NCBI GenBank assembly: GCA_003168295.1
Contig: PMST01000625.1
Coordinates: 247 to 17,338 of the forward strand
Direction: 5' to 3'
Length of the DNA stretch: 17,092 nucleotides
Origin: Actinomycetota bacterium
GTDB taxonomy: Bacteria; Actinomycetota; Actinomycetes; Streptosporangiales; Streptosporangiaceae
Of the stretch, positions 6,617 through 14,535 are shown piece by piece. The notes below the pieces were generated by a model that was not told where the DNA came from, ran no database searches, and saw nothing but the letters and a program-made list of their open reading frames with translations. Numbering within the stretch: position 1 is the first letter of the stretch; every line of letters starts with the position of its first letter. A program made the translations under genes and the position numbers.

Positions 6617-7910
6617 GCAGCCAACCTTGCGCATGCCGACGATTCCTCAAGCTCGCGGTCGAGACTCAGTCGGCCACCCGTCATCAGCCCAGGCAGCGCA
6701 ACCGCCCGGGCAGCAAAAGGCGCCTGACGGTTCGGCGGCGGTCACCCCTTCGGTTCTGGCCGCCGTTGAGCTTGGCTGGTGCATGGCGGAGCTGTACGCG
6801 AAGGTCAAGCCAGATGTTTTGCCGCCGCCCGGGGCGCCTGGCGGGCCACTGCCGCAGGCCAGCTCAGTCCCCGATCCGCGACGTGTCCGGCTTCTGGAGG
6901 ATCTTCCTGGGCTCGGATCGCTGCAGGACCGGCAGGAACTCCAATTGTTCCTTGATCGCGTAAACGTCGGATTCAAAAAGTTCGAACCGGTCATCAGCCA
7001 CGCTGGCCTGGCTGTAGCTGCCCCTGAGGACTGGGCTTCGCTGAGGGATCAACTGGCGTCTCCCGAGGGGCGCTATCAGCTGGCCGGGTCGGTGCTGCAG
7101 TTTCATTCCAACCTGCTGGTCGCTTTGACCGCATGCGATCATCAGATTGGCCTGGCGTACGGCCTGGGCCGGGCAGTCGCCGATCTGTCGGCGCGCCCGC
7201 GCGCGAACAACCAGGCCTCGCTCACAGACGACCTGCGAAGCGGCCGGGTAAAGACCATCGTCGGATGGCTCAAGGAACTGCATACTGTCCTGCCGCGGCA
7301 CAGTGCCGGCGCCGTGATGGGGTCGATCACGCAGTGGCAGGAATGGGCGGCCAGCCCGACATGGAACGGCGTACCGCTGGAGTGGGGCGCCCACGGAAAG
7401 GACGTCGTCGGAGCGCTGGCCGACCAGGGCAAGCGCTGGCGGCTGCTGCTGACCGGCCAGATCGCCGCGCTGGATCAACTCAGCCCTGAAGGCTATGTTC
7501 AGGCCGCCGGATACATGGTCGGCAGGATCAGGGAGATCCTCCAGCGGCTGCTCGCGCAGTACTGGCCCTGGGTCACGGTCATTACCCTGCTGATGGTGGC
7601 CGGCGTCGTCGGCTCGCTGTTGCTACTGCACTCGCCCGGCACCAAGGGCCTGGGAGTGGCCATCTCGGTATTCGGCTGGCTCGGTTTGACCGGCCGGTCG
7701 GTATCCGGGGAACTCCAGCGGACGGTCGGTCGGGTAGAGCAATCACTATGGGACGCCGAACTCGACCTAGCCGCGGCCTGGGCGACGACGATGATCCCCG
7801 ACGCCGACGCCAACCGCCAGCTCCATGAGGCGCAGGCACCGCGATCGCCGTTCGGGCAGGCAGCCAGCCGGCGGGTCATCCGCCGACAGCAGCCGCCCGG
7901 ACATCCATAG
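6555..7910 (+). CDS. two-TM protein of unknown function, possible partner of the DUF4157 proteins
   Basis: This is a 451-residue protein of a family I do not recognise. The N-terminus (about 1-110) is Pro/Gln/Ala-rich and probably disordered. Residues 65-340 are mixed helical, with PSVLAAVELGWCMAELYAK near the start, QVGFKKF-like charged helices and several Trp residues (ITQWQEWAASPTWNG). Two hydrophobic helices follow (about 338-359 and 364-380), then a short C-terminal helix (VEQSLWDAELDLAAAWAT). The start is ATG 6555, with ATG 6567 as alternative; a longer TTG-initiated reading from 6429 lacks support. Upstream DNA and first codons are duplicated at 4249-4434, and the gene lies 136 bp before a DUF4157-toxin-like gene on the same strand. 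A role as immunity, anchor or delivery partner is inference from position. Confidence 0.75.
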   Translation: MVAAMGADEHEPGAGEVPRGEQPTLRMPTIPQARGRDSVGHPSSAQAAQPPGQQKAPDGSAAVTPSVLAAVELGWCMAELYAKVKPDVLPPPGAPGGPLPQASSVPDPRRVRLLEDLPGLGSLQDRQELQLFLDRVNVGFKKFEPVISHAGLAVAAPEDWASLRDQLASPEGRYQLAGSVLQFHSNLLVALTACDHQIGLAYGLGRAVADLSARPRANNQASLTDDLRSGRVKTIVGWLKELHTVLPRHSAGAVMGSITQWQEWAASPTWNGVPLEWGAHGKDVVGALADQGKRWRLLLTGQIAALDQLSPEGYVQAAGYMVGRIREILQRLLAQYWPWVTVITLLMVAGVVGSLLLLHSPGTKGLGVAISVFGWLGLTGRSVSGELQRTVGRVEQSLWDAELDLAAAWATTMIPDADANRQLHEAQAPRSPFGQAASRRVIRRQQPPGHP

Positions 7911-7952
7911 CAGCCAGCCCTCGGCCGCAAGCGGGGGTAAACCAGTATCCGA

Positions 7953-7975
7953 CCGCCTCCCGGAGGAGGTGGCGG
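7953..7975 (+). terminator. GC-rich hairpin after the membrane-protein gene
   Basis: ccgcctcc (7953-7960) pairs with ggaggtggcgg (7965-7975) with a 2-nt bulge and a 4-nt loop. It lies between the stop at 7910 and the next gene's start. There is no T-tract, so termination is possible but unproven. Confidence 0.3.
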
Positions 7976-8046
7976 ACCAGTGACGCCACGTTGACGCCGG
8001 TCTGCCAGACTGGCATGCAATACCGTGAATGGCAGGTAGGCAGCCC

Positions 8047-9801
8047 ATGGATGCCAGCACGACGCTTGCGCAAGAGCCCCGGCCAATTCCGCATCCGCCC
8101 GACCGCGTCGGAGCGTCTCCCGACCACCGAGTGCCTTCCCGGTCCGTCGCGCCGCGACTGCGTCCGTCACAAGGCCCGAACGGTACAGCGACAGACAGTG
8201 CAGCCTGGAACCCGGCCAAGACGTTGAGACCCTCGCGGATTCCGGCCATGAAGGCTGACTCGCAGACGCCGGTCACGCCCGGACCGCCGGCTGCCGCTGT
8301 GACCGCCGATAGTCGTGACCCTGCGGAAATCGAGGCCGCGAACGTCGCGGACGCGATTGTCGCCGGACGCGTTGTGTCCGGCATCTGGGCGCAAGCGCGT
8401 CCTGGCGTTCTGCACCGCTGCGGCGACCCCGATCATCCCTGTGCGTGCCCGCCACAGGAACGCACGGGCAAAGCTGAGGAGGGACCGCCCGTCCAGCTGA
8501 GCCGCGCCGAAGCACGCCCCGTCACCGACCGCGTCAACACGCGATCGGTCAGGTCCGTGGTCACCGCCTCCGGGCAACCACTTGACACTGCGTCGCGCGC
8601 GTTTATGGAGGAGCGTTTTCATCGCTCCTTCGACCGCGTTCGCGTGCATGCCGACGCTGATGCGGCCGCCTCAGCCGCCGGGCTCCACGCGGCCGCATAC
8701 ACCTTCGGCCACCACATCGTCTTCGCCGACGGTCATTACCCGTTGAGCGGCGAGCGGGATGTACGGCTGCTAGCCCACGAACTGACACATGTCGTCCAGC
8801 AAGAGAGCGCCCAGCCGAGGATCTCGCGGCTCGCGGAGACCGAGGAGGAGGTCGAGACCGAAGAGGAGACCGAGACCGAAGAGGACGACTTGGAGCGCCG
8901 CGGCCTTCCGCCCCGGACGTTCGCTGGCGCGATGGAGAGGGCCCGCCGACACGCCGACATGCAGCAGTCGATCCGGGACTATGAGATACCGATAGCCACT
9001 CTGGAACCGGGTGGCCGACCGCCCGACTTCATCACCGTGGAGGGCACCCAGGAGGTAATGGGCGAACACGCCAACTTTAGCTACCGCCTGCGGTCGATCC
9101 ATGTGATCGATGCCATCACCTACGCGGTCAGCCAGGCCAATACCGAGGCCGACCTGCGCCGGGTACTTGAGCGGTACATCGGCGTGACGCAACCCCGGCC
9201 ATGGATGCCAACGGTAAGCATACCGGTCGGCCTGATTAGCTACCCGCGGGGTTTCGACCCCGGTCATGCCAAGCGGCTGGCCGCCTACCGTACCGCCGTC
9301 GACCGCAGGGTTCAGCAGGTGCCGGCCCTCGCCACCTCGACTGCATCGCAGGTCGGGATGTGGCGGGAGACCGGTTCGCGTGGCTGCAAGGAACGGGCCG
9401 TGCCGCCCAAGGGCCAGAACCTCAATCCGATGGCAGACCTTTTCGCCGCGCATTACTGTCGTGACCCGCGCCACCAAGACGTCGAGTGGGAGGTCATGAC
9501 GCCTTCCGGGCTGTCCGTCACCTACGACGGGAAGATCGGCACTACCGTATACGAGTGCAAGTGCGGGTACCTCGGAATGATCAAGGACTTGGTCAGCGAT
9601 GAGGAGTGGCGGCGCAGTCGAGCCGAGCGGCGTCTTGCTGAACAATTCGATGAACAGATGAGACGGCAGCTCAGGATCGCTGACGAATGCGGATTCGGGT
9701 ACCGGTATATCGTCGACAGCGAGCTACTGCGAACTCTGCTTAATGCCCGCTGGCCCATGGTCCCTATTACGGAGCAACCCTGGTCGGAGTCTTGCGGATG
9801 A
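8047..9801 (+). CDS. DUF4157 (eCIS-core) protein with C-terminal REase-fold-like toxin region
   Basis: This is a 584-residue protein. The start is ATG 8047 (AGGTAGG 6 nt upstream), with in-frame ATG 8029 as alternative. Order: Pro-rich N-terminus; Cys cluster CGDPDHPCAC (125-134); DUF4157 (about 176-252) with MEERFHRSFDRVRVHAD and the zincin motif HELTHVVQQ (244-252); a strongly acidic linker of Glu/Thr (263-283); a helical middle region; and a C-terminal domain (about 447-575). The C-terminal domain has CKERAVPPKGQNLNPMADLF, a Cys at 471, VTYDG (D494) and VYECK (E503, K505), then a Gln/Arg-rich helix and CGFGYRYIVD. The D...ExK spacing and following helix resemble restriction-endonuclease-fold toxins such as Tox-REase-5. 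It shares architecture with the 4441-6186 protein, but the C-terminal domains are too different to be recent copies. No clear immunity gene follows; the next gene is a methyltransferase. Confidence 0.8.
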   Translation: MDASTTLAQEPRPIPHPPDRVGASPDHRVPSRSVAPRLRPSQGPNGTATDSAAWNPAKTLRPSRIPAMKADSQTPVTPGPPAAAVTADSRDPAEIEAANVADAIVAGRVVSGIWAQARPGVLHRCGDPDHPCACPPQERTGKAEEGPPVQLSRAEARPVTDRVNTRSVRSVVTASGQPLDTASRAFMEERFHRSFDRVRVHADADAAASAAGLHAAAYTFGHHIVFADGHYPLSGERDVRLLAHELTHVVQQESAQPRISRLAETEEEVETEEETETEEDDLERRGLPPRTFAGAMERARRHADMQQSIRDYEIPIATLEPGGRPPDFITVEGTQEVMGEHANFSYRLRSIHVIDAITYAVSQANTEADLRRVLERYIGVTQPRPWMPTVSIPVGLISYPRGFDPGHAKRLAAYRTAVDRRVQQVPALATSTASQVGMWRETGSRGCKERAVPPKGQNLNPMADLFAAHYCRDPRHQDVEWEVMTPSGLSVTYDGKIGTTVYECKCGYLGMIKDLVSDEEWRRSRAERRLAEQFDEQMRRQLRIADECGFGYRYIVDSELLRTLLNARWPMVPITEQPWSESCG

Positions 9802-9960
9802 GATTGCTGCCGAGGACAGGGATCAGCAGTATCAGCGCCAAAACAGCCGCGGCGACGGCGACGGCTGTTGCTGCTCACGACGTACCCCTGACGTACAGGC
9901 GCCGCATGCGCTCACCCATACAGAGGAGCGACAGGCCGATCTGATACACGCCGTTGATCG
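9767..9960 (-). pseudogene. possible decayed membrane-protein remnants on the minus strand
   Basis: On the minus strand one frame ends PINGVYQIGLSLLCMGERM...RGTS with TGA at about 9875-9877. That TGA overlaps a GTG (9876-9878) as GTGA. From this GTG, VSSN is followed, after an apparent one-base shift, by AVAVAAAVLALILLIPVLG and SNLIRKTPTRVAP, with stop at 9767-9769. A hydrophobic helix next to a coupled-looking start suggests the end of one gene and a frameshifted small membrane gene. This may be coincidence in GC-rich DNA. The remainder of 9802-9994 shows nothing else. Confidence 0.2.
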
Positions 9961-9994
9961 GATACCTGGGTTGACGGCATGGCGGGTCAGGACG

Positions 9995-10774
9995 ATGCTG
10001 ACGGCCATGACCGGGACCGCTGATCATGTGCTGCGCAACCGCGCGGCGTGGGACCAGTGGGCGGAAGAATACGCGGGGCCGGGCTTGCGTAACTGGGCGG
10101 CGGCCGAGCCCAGCTGGGGTATCTGGGGGATCGCCGAGGCGCAGGCGGGCGTGCTGCCGGTTGACCTGGAGGGCCGGGACAGCATCGAACTGGGCTGTGG
10201 CACCGGCTACGTGTCGGCGTGGCTGGCCCGGCGCGGCGCGCGCCCGGTAGGGCTGGACAACTCCGCGGCGCAACTGGCCACCGCCCGGAAGTTGCAAAAC
10301 CGGTTCGGACTCCGGTTCCCGCTCATCCACGCCAGCGCCGAGCAGGCGCCATTCGCCGATGGCCGCTTCGACCTCGCGATCTCGGAGTACGGCGCCAGCA
10401 TCTGGTGCGATCCCCACGCCTGGATTCCCGCGGCGGCCCGGCTGCTGCGTCCCGGCGGCGAGCTGATCTTCCTGGTGAACTCGGTGTTGCTCATGCTCAC
10501 CGTCCCGGACCAGGACGGCCTGCCTGCCACCGAGCGGCTGCTGCGGCCCTACTTCGGCATGCACCGGTTTGAATGGCCAGATGACGAGTCGGTTGAATTC
10601 CACCTCGGCCACGGCGACATGATCCGGCTGCTTCGCAGCTGCGACCTGGAAGTCGAGGATCTCCTCGAGCTCCGGCCCGGGCCAGGAGCTACCACACGAT
10701 ATCCACTGGCCACCTTGGAATGGGCACGGCAGTGGCCGTGCGAAGAAGTCTGGAAGGCCCGCAAACTCCGCTGA
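9995..10774 (+). CDS. class I SAM-dependent methyltransferase
   Basis: This is a 259-residue protein with the Rossmann-type methyltransferase core. Motif I is SIELGCGTGYVSAWLA (63-78). An acidic residue follows at the end of strand 2 (VGLDNS, D88), then ASAEQAPFADGRFDLAISEYG (113-133, the motif II/III region) and LLRPGGELIFLVNS (150-163). The N-terminal DHVLRNRAAWDQWAEEYAGPG is typical of small actinobacterial methyltransferases. The substrate cannot be told. The start is ATG 9995, with ATG 10007 as a close alternative; a longer upstream reading would overlap the DUF4157 gene and has unlike composition. It follows the DUF4157 gene on the same strand, but a gap of nearly 200 bp argues against a shared operon. 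Confidence 0.85.
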   Translation: MLTAMTGTADHVLRNRAAWDQWAEEYAGPGLRNWAAAEPSWGIWGIAEAQAGVLPVDLEGRDSIELGCGTGYVSAWLARRGARPVGLDNSAAQLATARKLQNRFGLRFPLIHASAEQAPFADGRFDLAISEYGASIWCDPHAWIPAAARLLRPGGELIFLVNSVLLMLTVPDQDGLPATERLLRPYFGMHRFEWPDDESVEFHLGHGDMIRLLRSCDLEVEDLLELRPGPGATTRYPLATLEWARQWPCEEVWKARKLR

Positions 10775-10832
10775 TTCCAGCTTCGGGCCGGGCTTACCGC
10801 ACTCGCCAAGATCAGGGAAAGGACCAGGCGCG

Positions 10833-12005
10833 ATGGCCAGCCAAAGGACCTATGACATCCCGCTCGGGCGCCTGTTCAGCGTCGCGCCGGGTATCCCGAC
10901 GACCGACATGGCACGCACGGTCGAGCATTACCAGCGGCTCGGGTTCACGTTCTCGGTGCCCGGCTCGGCCGCCCCGCCTGCCGAGGCCGGTTTCGCCATC
11001 GGCGAGCGGGACGGCGTGGCGCTGCACTTCGCCGTCAAGCCGGATCACGACCCCAGCCGCACCGCCATCTGGGTCTACATCTCGGTCGAGGACGCCGACG
11101 AGCTGAGCGCGGAGTTCGACGCGTCCGGTGCCGGCCAGGGCCGGACACCGCGCGATACGGACTACAAGATGCGCGAGCTCGCGCACATCGACCCCGACGG
11201 CAACATGCTCCTGTTCGGCTCGCCCCTGCCTCAAGACCCCGAAGACCCCGCAGAGGGGCCGGCGGGTGAGCCGACCGCCGGCCAGGATCCCGGCGCCGCG
11301 CACGATCCGCGTGTCTTCGAGTTCACCACCGCCCTCAGGAGGGGGGAGGTGGCCCGGCTGCGGGCACTGCTCGCGGCCGACCCGGGCGTGGCGAGGAGCC
11401 TGATCAACTCGTGCACGCCGCTGCACCTGTTCGCCGACGCGCCTGGCCACCGGCCCAACCCGGCCGGGGTGGTGTCCGCGCTCGTCGAGGCGGGTGCGGA
11501 CCTCGACGCTCACTCCGTCGGGACGTGGCATTACGAGACGCCGCTGCACTGGGCGGCGAGCAACGACGACGTCGGGCTCATCGACGCGCTGCTCGACGCG
11601 GGTGCCGACATCGAGCACCCCGGCTCGTCCATCAGCGGCGGTCCGCCGGCCGAGTCCGCCCTGGGTTACACGCAGTGGCAGGCCCTGCGCAGGCTCTACG
11701 AGCGCGGCGCGACGATGAACCTGTCCCGCGCGGCGGCACTCGGCCTGATGCCGCTGGTCACTGAGCTCGCGACGGCGACCCCGCCGGACAGCGAAGAGCT
11801 CACCATGGCGTTCTGGAATGCCTGCCGGGCCGGCCAGCTCGAAGCCGCCCGCTACCTGGCCGGACGCGGCGCCGACATCAACTGGCGCGCTCCGTGGTCC
11901 GGCGAGACCCCGCTCGACGCCGCCCGCGGCAAGCACGAGCGCGCGGTCGTCGCCTGGCTCACCGAATCCGGCGCCACCTCCGGGTCAGGGCCCGCGGCAT
12001 CCTGA
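10833..12005 (+). CDS. VOC (glyoxalase/bleomycin-resistance fold)-ankyrin repeat fusion protein
   Basis: This is a 390-residue protein in two parts. Residues 10-132 form one VOC module: APGIPTTDMARTVEHYQRLG at the start, GVALHFAVKPDHDP (H65), WVYISVEDADEL, and RELAHIDPDGNMLLFGSP with E115. That last segment is the usual end of a VOC domain. After a Pro/Glu/Gly linker (133-157), ankyrin units follow: FTTALRRGEVARLRALLAADP, TPLHLFAD with ALVEAGADLDAH, TPLHWAASNDDVGLIDALLD, and a later FWNACRAGQLEAARYLAGRG with GETPLDAAR. VOC domains act in metal-dependent enzymes and in drug sequestration, and ankyrins bind proteins. A single VOC module usually needs a dimer to make a site. The specific function is unknown. 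The ATG start has AAAGGA about 10 nt upstream, and the gene follows the methyltransferase by 58 bp. Confidence 0.85.
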   Translation: MASQRTYDIPLGRLFSVAPGIPTTDMARTVEHYQRLGFTFSVPGSAAPPAEAGFAIGERDGVALHFAVKPDHDPSRTAIWVYISVEDADELSAEFDASGAGQGRTPRDTDYKMRELAHIDPDGNMLLFGSPLPQDPEDPAEGPAGEPTAGQDPGAAHDPRVFEFTTALRRGEVARLRALLAADPGVARSLINSCTPLHLFADAPGHRPNPAGVVSALVEAGADLDAHSVGTWHYETPLHWAASNDDVGLIDALLDAGADIEHPGSSISGGPPAESALGYTQWQALRRLYERGATMNLSRAAALGLMPLVTELATATPPDSEELTMAFWNACRAGQLEAARYLAGRGADINWRAPWSGETPLDAARGKHERAVVAWLTESGATSGSGPAAS

Positions 12006-12029
12006 CCGGGTGGACATCCGCGAGCGGGA

Positions 12030-13237
12030 TCAGCCCGCCTGCCGGTAGCGGCCGGGCGGCGGCGGAACGGTTTTCGCCTCGAAGATGTCGATGTCACGGA
12101 CGGTCCGCTCGACCGCGCCGTTACGCAGCAGCCGGTAGTAACCTCCCCGGCCGCGGTTCACATCGTGGTAGGCGAGGTCGAGCTGGGCGATCTCCGGCGA
12201 GGACAGCGGCAGGCCGTGCGCGGCCCGGTACCGTTCGATCAGCTGGTACTTGGTGACCCAGTCAGTCTCCCGCGCGATGGCGTCCAGGTTCCCTGCCTCG
12301 ACCGAGTCGAGGACACGTTCCCAGATTCCGAGCACGCGTCCGCTGGCCGCGTCGGCACCGTTCCGGTCCGCGAAGTCCCTGGCCCTGGCCAGGTACTCGC
12401 GCTGGATGTCGAGCGCGCTCGGCTCGCGGCCGTCCGCCAGCCGCACCGGGCTCCGTCCGGTCACGTCGAGGCTGACCGCGCCGAGGGCCCGGAGCGGGTT
12501 GTCCAGGACCAGGTCCGGCAGCACGGCGCCCGCCTCGATCATGCGCAGCACCAGGTCGGTCGCCCCAGCTTGACCAGGACGGTGGTCTCGCTCATGTTCG
12601 GGTCGCTGACGGCCACGTGCAGGCGCCGGAAAACCTGGCCGCCGGCCCGCGGCTCGTGGCGGGTACTGATGAGCGGCCGCGACCGGATCCGCGCCGGGGA
12701 CACGCCCCTCCCGATGGGCCCGGGGCCCTGGCTGAGGGAGTAAACGGTACCCCGCGGTGTCTGCAGCACCTTCCCGGCACCGCAGATAACCTGCCGGGTG
12801 ACCAGGAACGGAATCAGCATGTCGGCCAGCCTGCCGAACCCGCTGTGCGAGCCGACCTGGTAACTTTCGCGGCAGCCCGATGACTTCCCAGCCGGATCGG
12901 TGCTGTTCTTGAACAGGTAGACGTCAGCGGCGATACCCGCTTCGCGCAGCCGCCCCTGGGCGTCCACGCCAAGCTGCTCCAGGATCCGCTCGCCCGCCTT
13001 GTCGTGCGCGATGAGGTCGAGCACGCTGTCGCACTCCGGCGTCGCGTATTCCGGGTGGCTGGCCACGTCCACGTGCAGCCGCGCCCCGTTCCTGAGCAGC
13101 ACGTCGCTGCCCTGGCCCTCCGGCACCACGCGCCGGAAGAGGTCGCGCGCTACCTCGTCCGGGGGCAGCCGCCGCTGCCCGGGGAAGACACACGTGACGC
13201 TGTACGCGCTCGCAAGCCCGAAAATGCGCCTGTCCAC
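12030..13237 (-). pseudogene. pafA: decayed PafA (Pup-protein ligase) paralogue
   Basis: Strong similarity to PafA is visible: [115 protein letters not shown]. PafA attaches the prokaryotic ubiquitin-like protein Pup to lysines of proteasome substrates. Decay signs: (1) a one-base deletion in a C run (12563-12566 on +) shifts the frame between LVKLG and [12 protein letters not shown]; (2) the metal-binding Glu of the ETEYG signature (residue 9) is Ala; (3) the SQRAEHIWEG-type motif has become [10 protein letters not shown] and NTRDEPHAD has become STRHEPRAG; (4) the frame stops at [11 protein letters not shown], lacking about 55-60 C-terminal residues. The GTG start is placed at the family's usual start. 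A working pafA is presumably elsewhere in the genome. Confidence 0.85.
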
Positions 13238-13498
13238 ATAGCCACGCTGTGTTTCAGCGCTCCGGCGGGCAACCGCCAAGCGTCTCGGACCGCCTGGAGG
13301 ATCTTCAGGCCGGACTCTGCTCTACGGGGGAATTGAAGAAGTCCGCCATACGCAACAACGCGGTACTCGAGCCAGCCGGTAGGCCGCTTAGTACCGCGGC
13401 GTCTGCGGGGCGTCCCGCAAGCGCGTCGGTGACCTGGGCTGCGGGCGGCCCTGCGGTAACCATCCGGGTGACGGCGAGGGTGACGGTTTCTGCGGTCA

Positions 13499-13603
13499 AC
13501 CTACGCCTGGTTCATGACCATCCGCGACGGCAAGATCATCGACGGCACGGCCTGCTACGACAGCATCGCGTTCAACGAACTCTGGGAAAACGTCAAACCC
13601 TGA
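13499..13603 (+). pseudogene. C-terminal scrap of a SnoaL/NTF2-like protein
   Basis: The frame reads TYAWFMTIRDGKIIDGTACY, then DSIAFNELWENVKP and TGA. The order 'F-x-I-R-D-G-K-I' followed by 'Y-D-x-x-A-F-x-E-L-W' is the usual ending of SnoaL-like / ketosteroid-isomerase-fold proteins of about 120-140 residues. Upstream the frame is closed by a TGA at 13481-13483 and no similarity continues, so only the last third survives. Confidence 0.45.
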
Positions 13604-13669
13604 CCCGAACGAACGGCTGCCTACGCCGGGGCGGGACAGGCGATAACCGGCGTGCGGATCGGCCGACGC

Positions 13670-13675
13670 TAGGGT
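13670..13675 (+). promoter_or_regulatory. candidate -10 box of a leaderless galT promoter
   Basis: TAGGGT fits the actinobacterial TAnnnT -10 pattern and ends 8 nt before the galT ATG, the spacing expected of leaderless transcripts. No good -35 was seen. AGGG within the same bases could instead act as a weak ribosome binding site. Confidence 0.4.
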
Positions 13676-13683
13676 TGGGCCCC

Positions 13684-14535
13684 ATGAGCGAGGCGGACCT
13701 GCGGATCGATCCGCTGACGGGCGCGTACGTGGTGGTCACGCCGTGGCGGCAGCAGCGTCCTAATCGGCCCGATGGGGTGTGCCCGTTCTGCCCGGGCGGG
13801 CTCGAGGCACCCGAGCCCTATGACGTCCGGCATTTCCCGAACCGCTGGCCGGCGCTGCCCGACGGGTGCCACGAAGTCATCCTGCACAGCCCGGATCACG
13901 AGGCGTCCTTCCCGGTCCTGGGCCAGGAACAGGCGGCCCGGGTGGTGGAGCTGTGGTCGGCGCGGACCGCCGCGCTCGGGGCACGCGACGACGTCAAGTA
14001 CGTGTTCGTGTTCGAGAACCGCGGGCGGCAGATCGGGGCCACGATCGATCATCCGCACAGCCAGATCATGGCCTTTACCATGATCCCGCCCGTCGCGGCG
14101 GCCGAGCTTTCGTCCGGAAAATGCGAGCTGTGCCAGGGCACCGACGACGATCTGGTGGTGATCCGCCGGGAGGACTGGCAGGCGGCGGTGCCGTGGGCGC
14201 CCTCGTGGCCGTACGAGATGCTGCTCTCCCCCCGCCGCCACGTTGCCGATCTGCCCGCGGCGGGCCCGGAGCTGCGGGCCGGGCTGGGCGCGATCCTGGT
14301 GGAGGCGCTTACCCGGATGGAACGGCTGCTGGGGCCCGACACGCCTTACATGCTCTGGATCCATCAGCGGCCGGCCGACGGGAACGACTGGCCCGCCGCG
14401 CACCTGCACCTGCATCTGATGCCGGCCCGGCGGGCGCCCGGCATGGCCCGCCACCTCGCCGCCGCGGAATTCGGAGCCGGCGTCTTCTTCGATCCCGTCG
14501 ACCCGCGGCGCGCGGCGGCGGCGTTGCGGCAGTGA
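13684..14535 (+). CDS. galT: galactose-1-phosphate uridylyltransferase
   Basis: This 283-residue enzyme exchanges UMP between UDP-glucose and galactose 1-phosphate in the Leloir pathway, in the cytoplasm. Visible motifs: LRIDPLTGAYVVVTPWRQQR at the N-terminus; the first zinc pair CPFC (33-36); FENRGRQIGATIDHPHSQ with the nucleophilic His in HPHSQ (123-127, His125); a second CELC (147-150); and HLHLHLMP (240-247), the C-terminal His cluster. It is shorter than the about 350-residue E. coli type, as is common in actinobacterial forms. The ATG is chosen because a -10-like TAGGGT lies just upstream and the N-terminus begins at the family motif; longer in-frame upstream sequence is non-coding in character. 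The stop overlaps the galK start by 4 nt (GTGA), so the two are probably translationally coupled. Confidence 0.93.
   Translation: MSEADLRIDPLTGAYVVVTPWRQQRPNRPDGVCPFCPGGLEAPEPYDVRHFPNRWPALPDGCHEVILHSPDHEASFPVLGQEQAARVVELWSARTAALGARDDVKYVFVFENRGRQIGATIDHPHSQIMAFTMIPPVAAAELSSGKCELCQGTDDDLVVIRREDWQAAVPWAPSWPYEMLLSPRRHVADLPAAGPELRAGLGAILVEALTRMERLLGPDTPYMLWIHQRPADGNDWPAAHLHLHLMPARRAPGMARHLAAAEFGAGVFFDPVDPRRAAAALRQ

Larger units (their letters stand above)
13238..13683. other. intergenic region between the pafA remnant and galT
   Basis: This stretch holds the SnoaL/NTF2-like remnant (13499-13603) and the candidate galT promoter. From 13280 to 13498 no frame looks like a known protein. A minus-strand reading with LLRMADFFNSP has no proper start. 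Confidence 0.4.

Noticed and set aside
7499..8384. Long minus-strand open frames overlapping the two-TM protein gene and the following effector
   Set aside because: They are antisense shadows in high-GC DNA. The plus-strand frames have coherent TM helices and DUF4157 motifs, while these are Arg/Pro-rich with no domain signal.
10812..11936. A 374-codon minus-strand frame opposite the VOC-ankyrin gene
   Set aside because: It is full of Arg/Gly/Val with no motif. The plus strand carries clear VOC and ankyrin sequences over the same span.
13305..13499. A small minus-strand gene between pafA and galT (reads LLRMADFFNSP)
   Set aside because: It would start at TTG without a ribosome binding site and no family is recognisable.
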